A stretch of 41,703 bases of DNA. Source: a virus. Shown piece after piece: positions 33,088-40,406 of this stretch (the first letter of the stretch is position 1; each line of letters starts with the position of its first letter). The notes beneath the pieces are model-generated. The model was not told where the DNA came from. It ran no database searches and worked only from the letters and a program-made list of their open reading frames with translations. The DNA lies in IMG/VR virus record IMGVR_UViG_3300017742_000027, positions 1-41,703 of that record; one strand, 5' to 3'. A program made the translations under genes and the position numbers.

Positions 33088-34050
33088 ATGGGTTACAAAA
33101 GTTATGCACAGCAAAAAGCCGTATGGGCTGATAGAAAAGATGGGGGTAAAGGACATCCAGATAAAAAGAAAGGTTCTCCAGCAAAAGCTCATGGAGGTTC
33201 TCATTTAGGTGAAGGACATGATACAAAACAACGAATGAAGTTTGATCCTGCTAATCGCAAGAGAGTACAAGCAATGCCTCAAAAAACTAAAGATAGTTTA
33301 CAAGGTGAAGCTTGGAAAAATGATGGTCCTTTCTACAGTCCTAAATACCAGGTTAATGTAGATCCTGAAGATGGGGTATTGTCAAATAGACCTATTTATT
33401 CTGATGGTACTATGTTAACGTATCCATCTCTTAGCAAACCTGTTAAGCGTGAAACACCTTTAAATCACTGCGCTTCAGATATGATGCATTCAGGTGGTTG
33501 GCAAGAAATGAGAAAACACAATAGTCCAGGAACTACAGGTAATAAAGAAGGGATTAAGCATAATGAAAAAATGAGAGAAGATATAGGTACATTTAAAATG
33601 CCTCATTCACCTTTAAATAAAAACAATGAAGTTGATAAAGATAGTATCGCAACTTCAAAAGCTTGGAAAGATTTTAAAGAAGGTTATATGAGTAGAACAA
33701 AACACCCAGCTACTGGTAAACCAATAGATTCTACTTATAATAAAAATGAATATGATAGAGAGAAGCATGAATTCTATTTTGACAAGAATAAAAAGAAAAT
33801 GAAACTAATACCTACAGATGATGGCGAGCAAAGAATATTAGATGGTATTGATAAAAGTCAATTAGCACCAGATAGAAAATCATCTAATGATAAAATATCT
33901 CCTTTAAACAAAGAAGGTAAAAAAGATGCTTGTTATCATAAAGTAAAATCAAGAGTTAAGGTTTGGCCAAGCGCTTATGCTTCAGGTCAACTAGTTCAAT
34001 GTAGAAAGGCAGGCGCTGCTAATTGGGGAGAAAAATCAAAAAAGAAATAA
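33088..34050 (+). CDS. Basic SPLN-motif protein with C-terminal WPSAYASG domain
   Basis: A 320-aa hydrophilic, Lys/His/Gly-rich protein. Repeated short motifs occur along it: GSPAKAHGG, TPLNHC, HSPLNKN and ISPLNKEG. The last 45 residues form a compact conserved unit (DACYHKVKSRVKVWPSAYASG, then QCRKAGAANWG) that I recognise from many marine phage and large algal-virus proteins, of unknown function. The rest is probably disordered. Its stop overlaps the start of the next, similarly built gene (TAATG). It may be a DNA- or virion-associated basic protein, but no activity can be assigned. Confidence 0.65.
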   Translation: MGYKSYAQQKAVWADRKDGGKGHPDKKKGSPAKAHGGSHLGEGHDTKQRMKFDPANRKRVQAMPQKTKDSLQGEAWKNDGPFYSPKYQVNVDPEDGVLSNRPIYSDGTMLTYPSLSKPVKRETPLNHCASDMMHSGGWQEMRKHNSPGTTGNKEGIKHNEKMREDIGTFKMPHSPLNKNNEVDKDSIATSKAWKDFKEGYMSRTKHPATGKPIDSTYNKNEYDREKHEFYFDKNKKKMKLIPTDDGEQRILDGIDKSQLAPDRKSSNDKISPLNKEGKKDACYHKVKSRVKVWPSAYASGQLVQCRKAGAANWGEKSKKK

Positions 34051-34922
34051 TGGCACATCCGTATAATAATAAATCACCGTTTAATTGTTGGAAAGGTTAT
34101 GAAAGAGTATCAGGAACAACTCCTGGTGCTAAAGGTAGTTGTAAAAAATCTTCACCTGCAAATGCAACAAAAGGTGGTGGTACAACTAAAGTTTGTTTAC
34201 CCAAGTCTAAAGTTAACAACATGAGCGCTGATCAAAAGAAAAAAGTTGTTAGTGCTAAAGAATCAGCTGGTAGATCAGGTAAAAGAGAAAGATCACAAAG
34301 ATCTGAAATTAAAGGTGCTCGTAAAAAAGGAGCTACATTAAAAGATTGGTTTGAAAAAGAAAATTGGGTAAACGTTAAAACTGGTCAAGAGTGTGGCGCA
34401 CCTACAAAAATGATTAAATCACCTTTAAACAACGATTATGAACCTGGTGAAATAAGATCTATAGAAGAAGACTTTGGACCAGCAGAAGTGAAAGGTGGAA
34501 CTATAGGTGCTTTAGGAGGAGTTGGTAAGAGTTTGTTTAAAGCAGCAGAATTTATGATTTCAAATAGAAATAACCCACGAGATGAGGCTAGAAGCGCGCA
34601 ATATAGACAAAAGATGAAAGACATTGGAAGCATGCGATTTGATACATCGGATACTGCTTTGACATCTCCAGTAGATAAAGTTGCTAAAACAACTAAGGGT
34701 AAAGGTAGAAATTTTAGAAGTACAGATGAAGGAGCTGGTATGACTGAGAAGGGTGTTAAAGCTTATAAAAAAGAAAATCCAGGTAGTAAATTACAAACAG
34801 CTGTGACAGGTGATGTAAAACCTGGTAGTAAAGCTGCTAAACGTAGAAAATCATTTTGTGCACGATCAAAAGGTTGGACTGGTGAAAGAGGTAAAGCTGC
34901 TAGACGTAGATGGAAATGTTAA
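34050..34922 (+). CDS. Basic Cys-containing SPFN/SPLN-motif protein
   Basis: A 290-aa protein from the ATG at 34050; an upstream in-frame TTG at 34023 lies inside the previous gene and is less likely. It begins with KSPFNCWKGYERV and SSPAN and later has KSPLNND. Residues about 45-130 include a segment similar to a conserved viral unit (CLPKSKVNNMSADQKKKVV ... LKDWFEKENWVNV). The basic C-terminus (KKENPGSKLQTAVTG ... AKRRKSFCARSKGW ... RRRWKC) resembles a second conserved phage/algal-virus unit. Overall it is strongly positively charged. It is the last gene before the convergent terminator. Function unknown; a nucleic-acid-binding virion protein is a guess. Confidence 0.65.
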   Translation: MAHPYNNKSPFNCWKGYERVSGTTPGAKGSCKKSSPANATKGGGTTKVCLPKSKVNNMSADQKKKVVSAKESAGRSGKRERSQRSEIKGARKKGATLKDWFEKENWVNVKTGQECGAPTKMIKSPLNNDYEPGEIRSIEEDFGPAEVKGGTIGALGGVGKSLFKAAEFMISNRNNPRDEARSAQYRQKMKDIGSMRFDTSDTALTSPVDKVAKTTKGKGRNFRSTDEGAGMTEKGVKAYKKENPGSKLQTAVTGDVKPGSKAAKRRKSFCARSKGWTGERGKAARRRWKC

Positions 34923-34960
34923 GGATCAAATATAACGGGCGTACCATACCCGAAGATCCT
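34922..34960. other. Long imperfect stem-loop between convergent blocks
   Basis: AGGATC (34922-34927) pairs with GATCCT (34955-34960), and an inner stem CGGG...CCCG (34936-34939 with 34949-34952) is closed by a small GTA/TAC hairpin. It has no T-run of its own. It could assist termination or protect the 3' end of the late mRNA. Confidence 0.45.
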
Positions 34961-34966
34961 GTAACT

Positions 34967-35000
34967 AAAGGGGAGTTCAATCGAGCTCCCCTTTTTTTTT
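34967..35000. terminator. Intrinsic terminator at convergent junction
   Basis: AAAGGGGAG (34967-34975) pairs with CTCCCCTTT (34986-34994) around a 10-nt loop, followed on the plus strand by a run of T to 35000. It ends the late block. On the minus strand the hairpin lies just after the nrdA stop, with a shorter T tail, so it may act in both directions. Confidence 0.88.
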
Positions 35001-36693
35001 ATCCATCACAAGCAACGCAGTCTTCCATAGCTTTGTTAGCTATATCTCCACGTAATACTGATTCAGTTCTCATATAGTATAATGTTTTAATACCTTTTTT
35101 CCACGCGTCTAAATGAACTTGATTAATCCACTTAGGACTTGCTTGAGAAGGAAATGCTAAATTCAAACTAACCGATTGATCTATGTATTGTTGGCGTATT
35201 CCTGCTTGCCTAACTAATTCTAATTGATTTATTTCTTTAAAAGTTTTAAACACTTCTTTGGTAGAGTCGTCTAGATCTTTTATATCTTGAACCGAACCAC
35301 CATCTGCTAATATTTTGTCCCATGTTTCTTTGTTATTAATTCCTATCTTTTCCAAAACTTTAACCAGTGTAGGATTTTTCCTAATGAACGTCCCTTTAGC
35401 AGATTGCTCTGTGAATACATTAGCTGCCCAGGGTTCAATCCCTGGAGATACGTTTCCAGAAAGTTTTGAATTACTAACAGTGGGAGCAATAGCGCGTAAA
35501 TGGGTGTTGCGAAACCCAGTACCAACACACCAAAGAGGTTCTCCATAAACATCAGCAAGAGCCATGCTAGCTCGTTCAGATTCGATTTTGATTTGGCTAA
35601 AAATTCTTCTTGTTTCATATTGTGATAATAAACCCTCAAATGGTAAACCTTTTTCTTGTAGATACGTATGCCAACCAAGTACACCAAGACCTAAAGCTCT
35701 GCTTTTTTCAGCAAAACGTACAGAGTTTTCAAAACCTTTTCTGTATTTAGCTCTTTGTATAAATTCTTCAAGCACACCATCTAAAAACCATATTGAGTCA
35801 TAAATGATATTTGTGTTTTTCCATTCGTCATACTTAGCTAGGTTTAAGCTAGATAGACAACAAACGAATGAATGATTTTCATCTGTGTGTAATACTATTT
35901 CACTACATATGTTTGTCATATGTACCTTCAGAGCGTTGTCTTTGTAAGCCGAAGGATTTTGTTTGTTAGTGTTCCCTTTAAAAAGCACGTAAGGTTCTCC
36001 AGTAGCTTTACGCTTTTGAAGTAGTTTTCCCCAACGTTTTCTAGCTTCTCCATCTCCTTGTTCAAGTCGTCGCATAAATTTATCGCCGACGACAGCGCAT
36101 TGATGTAAGTTAAGCGATTGTCTGTTGACGTCTCCTTTAGGTTCACGTATTTCGATCCACTCTTCGAAATCGGGGTGATCAATGTTAATATTAACTGATG
36201 CAGCTCCTCGTCTGACAGATCCTTGATTAGTGGCAAGTATTGTGCTATCGTATATTTTACAAAAAGGCACAACTCCGTCGCTTGTTCCATTTCCTTTTAT
36301 TTTAGCTCCAGCGGGTCTAATTTGATTTATACCGATACCAACTCCACCGCCGTGTTTAGCGAGTAGCATCATCTCTAAGTTCTTCTGTCCAATATCGACA
36401 ATACTGTCAGCAACATCAATACCAAAGCAACTAATAGGAAGCCCACGATCAGTCCCAGTATTTGAAAGAACTGGCGAAGCCAAGCAAAGCCAACCTTTCC
36501 ATATGTAATTAAAAAACGAATCAGCCATTTCAGGCTTATCCAACCTTTTAGCAACTGTTTTTGCAACTCTTTCATAAGCTTGTTTAGGGTTTTCGTCATT
36601 ATATAAATAACCTCCACCTATTGTTTTTTTATAAACTTCATTATCTCCCCACTCTGGGTAATCCACTCCTTTTTTCCATTCATTATTCCACAT
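34999..36693 (-). CDS. nrdA: Ribonucleotide reductase class I, alpha subunit
   Basis: The 564-aa enzyme reduces ribonucleotides to deoxyribonucleotides together with NrdB. Visible active-site elements are the redox Cys C89 (PISCFG), the radical/substrate motif NICSEI (N261, C263, E265), the partner Cys in VCCLSSLNL (C278/C279), the radical-transfer Tyr pair Y539-Y540 (TLYYMRTES), and the C-terminal shuttle Cys (C559, C562 in DCVACDG). There is no N-terminal ATP cone, so allosteric activity control is probably absent. The start is ATG 36693; a TTG further upstream is inside the preceding gene. The gene is closely linked to nrdB but separated from it by three small genes. Several internal patches are GC-richer than flanking DNA. 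Confidence 0.95.
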   Translation of the reverse strand: MWNNEWKKGVDYPEWGDNEVYKKTIGGGYLYNDENPKQAYERVAKTVAKRLDKPEMADSFFNYIWKGWLCLASPVLSNTGTDRGLPISCFGIDVADSIVDIGQKNLEMMLLAKHGGGVGIGINQIRPAGAKIKGNGTSDGVVPFCKIYDSTILATNQGSVRRGAASVNINIDHPDFEEWIEIREPKGDVNRQSLNLHQCAVVGDKFMRRLEQGDGEARKRWGKLLQKRKATGEPYVLFKGNTNKQNPSAYKDNALKVHMTNICSEIVLHTDENHSFVCCLSSLNLAKYDEWKNTNIIYDSIWFLDGVLEEFIQRAKYRKGFENSVRFAEKSRALGLGVLGWHTYLQEKGLPFEGLLSQYETRRIFSQIKIESERASMALADVYGEPLWCVGTGFRNTHLRAIAPTVSNSKLSGNVSPGIEPWAANVFTEQSAKGTFIRKNPTLVKVLEKIGINNKETWDKILADGGSVQDIKDLDDSTKEVFKTFKEINQLELVRQAGIRQQYIDQSVSLNLAFPSQASPKWINQVHLDAWKKGIKTLYYMRTESVLRGDIANKAMEDCVACDG

Positions 36694-36901
36694 TTGTTTC
36701 AAACTTTTTTTGTTCAATTTTTCTTTCTTCTACTTCTTTTAGTTCATTAACTATTTTTTCCCAATCATCTTTTCCTATGTGCATTTGAAACGCTGTTAAA
36801 GTTCCTTGCGCTAGAGACGTTGTGTTTTGAAGTTCTTTTATTAATTCTCTTACAACATTTGTAAGGGCTTCTACTTTTTTCTTTAATTTATTCTGTGACA
36901 T
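36683..36901 (-). CDS. Small coiled-coil hypothetical protein
   Basis: A 72-aa charged helical protein (KLKKKVEALTNVVRELIKEL, then NELKEVEERKIEQKKFE) with coiled-coil character and no catalytic motif. It overlaps the oxygenase gene by 14 nt upstream and the nrdA start by 11 nt downstream, so the three are almost certainly co-translated. Function unknown. Confidence 0.65.
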   Translation of the reverse strand: MSQNKLKKKVEALTNVVRELIKELQNTTSLAQGTLTAFQMHIGKDDWEKIVNELKEVEERKIEQKKFETNVE

Positions 36902-37451
36902 ATTTATAAAATATTACTAAAACTTTTCTAGGGTTATTAAATTTATTAGGGTACTTGCTATGAAAATAATTACAAGGATATGACAATAATCTATTAGGTT
37001 TATATCCTATTATTGATTTTAATTTCCATTTAGACTTATCATCAGCATCGTCTATCAACATGCGGTTAAATTCTTCTGCATCTGATTCTATATAAGTTTC
37101 ACCATAATTTTCATGTTCCCAGAACGCTGTGCCGTTTAAATCATGATAATTAGATTCAAGATATAATACTGCTGCTCTATCAGGTTTTTGTCCCTCTATA
37201 ATAGTATCATTATGTATTCTCCATTCATCATCTTCATTACCTTCTGCTTTTCTAATAAACGCTCTTATTATGTTTATGTTTTTACCTTCAATACTATATA
37301 AACCTTTTGCTAATAAATTAGGAAATTGTTCTGGTAATTCTTTAACCCAAAATGATTTGCCAGGTGTTTTAATTTCTTTAAAATCATCAGCGTAATCTAA
37401 TAACGCTTTGAATATCATAGGTTTTAAAAAACTATCTTGTATATATATCAT
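36888..37451 (-). CDS. 2-oxoglutarate/Fe(II)-dependent oxygenase
   Basis: A 187-aa protein of the prolyl-hydroxylase-like 2OG oxygenase type. The iron triad is visible: WRIHND (H80, D82) and FHSKYP (H164), with the 2-oxoglutarate-binding Arg at R175 (NNPRKVLVIFY), 11 residues after the second His. The first strand (MIYIQDSFLKPMIFKALLDYADDF) is also typical. Phage enzymes of this class hydroxylate proteins or nucleic acids; the substrate here is unknown. The start at 37451 is favoured over the longer frame because its ATG overlaps the upstream TGA (ATGA). It sits between nrdB and nrdA, which share the need for iron and oxygen. Confidence 0.82.
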   Translation of the reverse strand: MIYIQDSFLKPMIFKALLDYADDFKEIKTPGKSFWVKELPEQFPNLLAKGLYSIEGKNINIIRAFIRKAEGNEDDEWRIHNDTIIEGQKPDRAAVLYLESNYHDLNGTAFWEHENYGETYIESDAEEFNRMLIDDADDKSKWKLKSIIGYKPNRLLSYPCNYFHSKYPNKFNNPRKVLVIFYKYVTE

Positions 37452-37702
37452 ATCATGTAATGCATTATTAGAAACATACCAGCAGGTATACATGTATAAA
37501 CAAAGTCCATTATTTCAGGACTACCTTTATCTAAGTACCAGTCATAAACTAGTTCTTTTGCAGCGGCTATTATTACTGTTAACCATAAACCGTTTACTCC
37601 TATTAGAAACAAAAATATAAAACTTAATATTGCTCCGTAAAAAAAGTGTAACAGTTTGTCTTTTGGTATACTACCAAATATCTTCAAAATCTTCTCCTTC
37701 AT
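37448..37702 (-). CDS. Small integral membrane protein
   Basis: An 84-aa protein (start at 37702; a longer frame to 37858 would overlap nrdB by nearly 190 nt and is unlikely). It has a short amphipathic start (MKEKILKIFGSI), DKLLHFFYGAILSF leading into a membrane helix, a second hydrophobic stretch (GLWLTVIIAAAKELVYDWY) and a third (MDFVYTCIPAGMFLIM). The pattern D-K-x-x-H-x...KE-x-x-D resembles small VanZ-like/DUF membrane proteins found in phages and bacteria. It overlaps the nrdB 3' end by 32 nt and the oxygenase start by 4 nt. Function unknown. Confidence 0.65.
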   Translation of the reverse strand: MKEKILKIFGSIPKDKLLHFFYGAILSFIFLFLIGVNGLWLTVIIAAAKELVYDWYLDKGSPEIMDFVYTCIPAGMFLIMHYMI

Positions 37703-38639
37703 TTGCTTTACTATAGTCAGTCGGCCGAATTGCAAAAAAGTCAGTGTGAGTGTGACCCCCAGTAAGATGATAGAACCAATCAAGATTCGCTGCTGCGTCT
37801 TTGTCATATTGGAAAAATCTTCTTTTATCTGTGTAACCAAGTTCTGATAATTTTTCATTTGTTCTTTTTCTTATAAATTGTTTTAAATCGTATGACTTTA
37901 AATTTTCTATATCACCCATTTCAAACATCTTATCAATATATTTTTCTTCAAGATCTATCATTATTTTTGCAGCAGAATAAATATCTTCTTTGCATTCATC
38001 TTTTAATTCAGGTAATTCTTCACACATATGTCTATATAATTGACAACCCATTCTACTATGTAGTGATTCATCTCTTACAGACCATTTCATTTGTTGTCCG
38101 ATTCCCTTGAGAAGATTACGTAGTTGAAAAGAGTATAAAACAGCAAAAGCTGAGTACAGACTAACACCTTCTGCGAATGCTGAAAACACCGCCAAGCTTC
38201 TACCAATGCCCACAGGATCAGTGCCGTCATAGCTAACCAGGTTGTCAAATCTTTCCGACGTCGCCGGTTCGTGAAGAAACGCTTCAAAGTTTTCAAGTCC
38301 AAGTGTTTCATTTAAATAACTGTATGCAACAGCATGTATTGTTTCTTGTGAGCCGAACATCATAGCCATCTGTTGCACTTCATGTTTTGGAAACCATGAT
38401 ACGACTTTTTGTGTCCAGTAATCTGATACTGCACATTCTGTTTGAGCAAAACCTAATAGTATATTACCTACTAGGTTTTTTTCGGAATCAGTAAGCTTTT
38501 CATTCCAGTCTTTCACATCACCTGACATAGGTATCTCTGTGTGTAACCAAAATGCTTGCGCTTGCTTTAACCAACCTTCAGTATAATATATAGGGTATTC
38601 AAACGGTTTATAAGGTATTCTCTCTTTAAATAAACTCAT
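37671..38639 (-). CDS. nrdB: Ribonucleotide reductase class I, beta subunit
   Basis: The 322-aa radical-generating partner of NrdA. The dimetal ligands are E68 (FAQTECAV), E99 and H102 (QETIHAVAY), E157 (FAEGVS), and E191 and H194 (RDESLH). The radical tyrosine is Y106, four residues after H102 as in E. coli Y122. The first ligand is Glu instead of the usual Asp (E. coli D84), at the same 31-residue spacing. The acidic/aromatic tail (EGEDFEDIW) is the peptide that docks on NrdA. Start ATG 38639 replaces a TTG six codons upstream. A region around nt 38161-38280 is about 51 percent G+C. Confidence 0.95.
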   Translation of the reverse strand: MSLFKERIPYKPFEYPIYYTEGWLKQAQAFWLHTEIPMSGDVKDWNEKLTDSEKNLVGNILLGFAQTECAVSDYWTQKVVSWFPKHEVQQMAMMFGSQETIHAVAYSYLNETLGLENFEAFLHEPATSERFDNLVSYDGTDPVGIGRSLAVFSAFAEGVSLYSAFAVLYSFQLRNLLKGIGQQMKWSVRDESLHSRMGCQLYRHMCEELPELKDECKEDIYSAAKIMIDLEEKYIDKMFEMGDIENLKSYDLKQFIRKRTNEKLSELGYTDKRRFFQYDKDAAANLDWFYHLTGGHTHTDFFAIRPTDYSKANEGEDFEDIW

Positions 38640-38640
38640 A

Positions 38641-38790
38641 TTAATAAGGTATTTCAAATGCTATATCTACAAACGGTAGATAAAACACGTATGTTATTTG
38701 ATTTTCTTCTTCATAAGCTCTGCACCCAAATAGTATACCTGGGTAGAAACCAAATGATAAAGACCAGTTCCATTTTTCTTTATTATCCAT
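38641..38790 (-). CDS. 49-aa conserved small protein (WSLSFGFYPGILFG)
   Basis: A short gene encoding MDNKEKWNWSLSFGFYPGIL, then FGCRAYEEE and YVFYLPFVDIAFEIPY. I recognise the F-x-PGILFG-x-R-x-Y ... YLPFVD arrangement from small proteins near nucleotide-metabolism genes of marine phages; function unknown. It begins inside the 3' end of the preceding 57-aa gene (8-nt overlap) and ends 1 nt before the nrdB start, so it probably belongs to the same transcript. Confidence 0.6.
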   Translation of the reverse strand: MDNKEKWNWSLSFGFYPGILFGCRAYEEENQITYVFYLPFVDIAFEIPY

Positions 38791-38956
38791 AAACTTTTAT
38801 ATTATACTGGTCTTGATATTCAACCAGTTCTTTATATTTAACTTTTCCTCTTTGTTGCCAAGACCATTTAACCCACTTGTCAATTTGTCTTTCAGCATAT
38901 TTTTTTCTAGCTACTAACTTCGCGAGGTTAGGATTAGGTCTACTGTTTCGTCGCAT
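38783..38956 (-). CDS. 57-aa basic small protein
   Basis: An open frame starting MRRNSRPNPNLAKLVARKKY and ending YNIKVYG, rich in Arg/Lys and Trp/Gln (KWVKWSWQQRG). It overlaps the 3' end of the endonuclease gene by 43 nt and the next small gene by 8 nt. Its regular position in the chain of overlapping genes, with no alternative explanation of the DNA, supports it. Function unknown. Confidence 0.5.
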   Translation of the reverse strand: MRRNSRPNPNLAKLVARKKYAERQIDKWVKWSWQQRGKVKYKELVEYQDQYNIKVYG

Positions 38957-39363
38957 TCTTTTTGATTTTGTGGTTTATACAATGTTACGTTAGGAAACTG
39001 CGTCATAACAAGTCTTTTAAACAATTTCCAACGCATAGGAAAAGATTCATTTGCTCTCCCTTTTGTTTCAATTATAAAATCTTCTCCAATAAAATCAGGA
39101 GTATACTTAATAGGTAGAATACGTTTGCATCCTCTATTTTTATACATACCTTTTCCATTAGAACATCTTTCATAAACTTCATTTTCAAAATGAAAACCAG
39201 CTAGCAGAACAAATGTCTCTCCTTCATATTTTGATTTAATTTTTGCTTTTTTTAAAGCCATATACATATATCGCTCTAAACCTGAAGCAAAGTTAATACC
39301 ATCATATGATACTTTTTTTGATTGTACAGGACCTTTTTTGCGTTTATAAAATTTCTTCTTCAT
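38914..39363 (-). CDS. PD-(D/E)xK endonuclease (Holliday-junction resolvase-like)
   Basis: A 149-aa nuclease with the T7 endonuclease I-like/DUF1064 pattern: FASGLERYMYMALKKA (catalytic Glu), YTPDFI (Asp) and FIIETKGRA (E-x-K). These make a complete E...D...ExK metal site. A CxxxxxxxxC insert (YERCSNGKGMYKNRGCKRI) and a Lys-rich N-terminus (MKKKFYKRKKGP) fit DNA binding. Such enzymes resolve branched replication or recombination intermediates before packaging, or degrade host DNA. It overlaps the upstream gene by 20 nt and lies within the replication block. Confidence 0.82.
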   Translation of the reverse strand: MKKKFYKRKKGPVQSKKVSYDGINFASGLERYMYMALKKAKIKSKYEGETFVLLAGFHFENEVYERCSNGKGMYKNRGCKRILPIKYTPDFIGEDFIIETKGRANESFPMRWKLFKRLVMTQFPNVTLYKPQNQKECDETVDLILTSRS

Positions 39364-39631
39364 TAACGTTTATATTAGTTACATCTGTCGTAAATCTTTT
39401 GTAAGCCACTTCTTCTATTTCATCTTGCAAACAACGTTTAGCAGCTTCAATATAAAGTAACGCATCCATTAATTCTTCTTGTACATCAATCAAGAAACGA
39501 TTAAGATCTTTTTCTTGACCTTCTATTTCTTGCATCATTGTAGCTCCATATTTCTTTTGACCTATTAAGCTACGTTCGTCCATCTTCCTTAGTACTTGTT
39601 GTACTATCTTGTCTTTAGTTTTAATCTGCAT
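39344..39631 (-). CDS. Small helical protein, possibly NTP-pyrophosphohydrolase-like
   Basis: A 95-aa, all-helical protein. QKKYGATMMQEIEGQEKDLNRFLIDVQEELMDALLYIEAAKRCL carries an acidic helix (VQEELMDALLYIE) like those of all-alpha NTP pyrophosphohydrolases and related phage proteins. Its E-E-x-x-D pattern is incomplete compared with the MazG gene just upstream, so activity is doubtful; it may be a partner or paralogue. It overlaps neighbours by 11 and 20 nt. Confidence 0.5.
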   Translation of the reverse strand: MQIKTKDKIVQQVLRKMDERSLIGQKKYGATMMQEIEGQEKDLNRFLIDVQEELMDALLYIEAAKRCLQDEIEEVAYKRFTTDVTNINVNEEEIL

Positions 39632-40406
39632 CTTTTACAAATGTTCCATTAATCATTTTACCTGTTCTTTTACTAATAACTCTATAAGCGCTTTCTATAC
39701 ATTCCTCAATTGTAACACCTTGCATGTGTGACAAATTTGTTAGTACAACAACCATATCGCCAATAGCATCTATTATTTCAGGTTTATCATTTTTAAGTAA
39801 TGCTTTAGCTAGTTCACCAGCTTCTTCTTGAAGCTTTACATATTGAGTATGCGCGTTACCTTCGTCATATAAACCTCTATCTTGTGCCCATTCTCTAATT
39901 CTGCTAAACATTGCGTCATCTTCACATTGAACCATAACGGGTTCTGTAAACATATCTCTATTGTCATAAGCTCTAGCAAAAGCTTTATTGTAAACATAAC
40001 ATCTATTATTATTATACATAGATGTTTTAACGTTATCCATTATCCATTTAATTGTTTGACTAGTAATCTCTAAAGTACCGTGTTCTGTTTTCCACTCCAT
40101 ACCTATATTATCTAGCAACTGTCCTTTTAGTTTATTAACAGGACATGGAAACGTAGTAGTTTGTTCTGTTACGTTTATTTTCATTTTATTTGATTTAAAT
40201 AATTCATTATATTTTTTACGATCAACTTTATAGCCATAAGACTTTTGAAGTTCTATCTCTTTCTCTGATATATAATCTATATCATCGGACTGATCAAGAA
40301 CTTCATATTCGTCTGCAGTATAACCCTGCGTTAACGTAACTCTCTTAGTAAGATTACATGTAACGCCGATCTTTTTACCCGGAATGTGATATAAATAATA
40401 TGTCAT
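39621..40406 (-). CDS. GIY-YIG-like domain fused to MazG-type nucleotide pyrophosphohydrolase
   Basis: The 261-aa protein has a C-terminal MazG-type all-alpha domain with the metal motif E194-E195-x-x-E198 ... E210-x-x-D213 (KLQEEAGELAKALL, KPEIIDAIGDMVVVL). This predicts hydrolysis of (d)NTPs to monophosphates, or of alarmones. The N-terminal 65 residues (YYLYHIPGKKIGVTCNLTKR ... YISEKEIELQKSYGYKVDR) resemble a small GIY-YIG nuclease-like domain, with YLY, IGVT, a basic helix and an EKE segment. The two are joined by a linker of about 100 residues. The start ATG overlaps the stop of the thymidylate-synthase-family gene by 1 nt. The MazG call is strong, the GIY-YIG call moderate. Confidence 0.75.
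   Translation of the reverse strand: MTYYLYHIPGKKIGVTCNLTKRVTLTQGYTADEYEVLDQSDDIDYISEKEIELQKSYGYKVDRKKYNELFKSNKMKINVTEQTTTFPCPVNKLKGQLLDNIGMEWKTEHGTLEITSQTIKWIMDNVKTSMYNNNRCYVYNKAFARAYDNRDMFTEPVMVQCEDDAMFSRIREWAQDRGLYDEGNAHTQYVKLQEEAGELAKALLKNDKPEIIDAIGDMVVVLTNLSHMQGVTIEECIESAYRVISKRTGKMINGTFVKDAD

Noticed and set aside
35428-35445. Perfect tRNA T-arm-like hairpin (CCAGGGTTCAATCCCTGG) inside nrdA
   Set aside because: It lies on the antisense of the conserved NrdA motif SPGIEPWAAN. No matching acceptor, D or anticodon arms could be built around it, so it is most likely a coincidence of codons. An att-site role would need a host tRNA match.
37703-37858. N-terminal extension of the small membrane protein (136-aa version)
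   Set aside because: It would overlap nrdB by almost 190 nt. The internal ATG at 37702 gives a normal 32-nt overlap and a conserved-looking start.
38087-38311. 74-aa frame inside nrdB with a basic patch and hydrophobic helix
   Set aside because: It coincides with the GC-rich nrdB patch and has no recognisable family; nrdB ligands are intact in the main frame.
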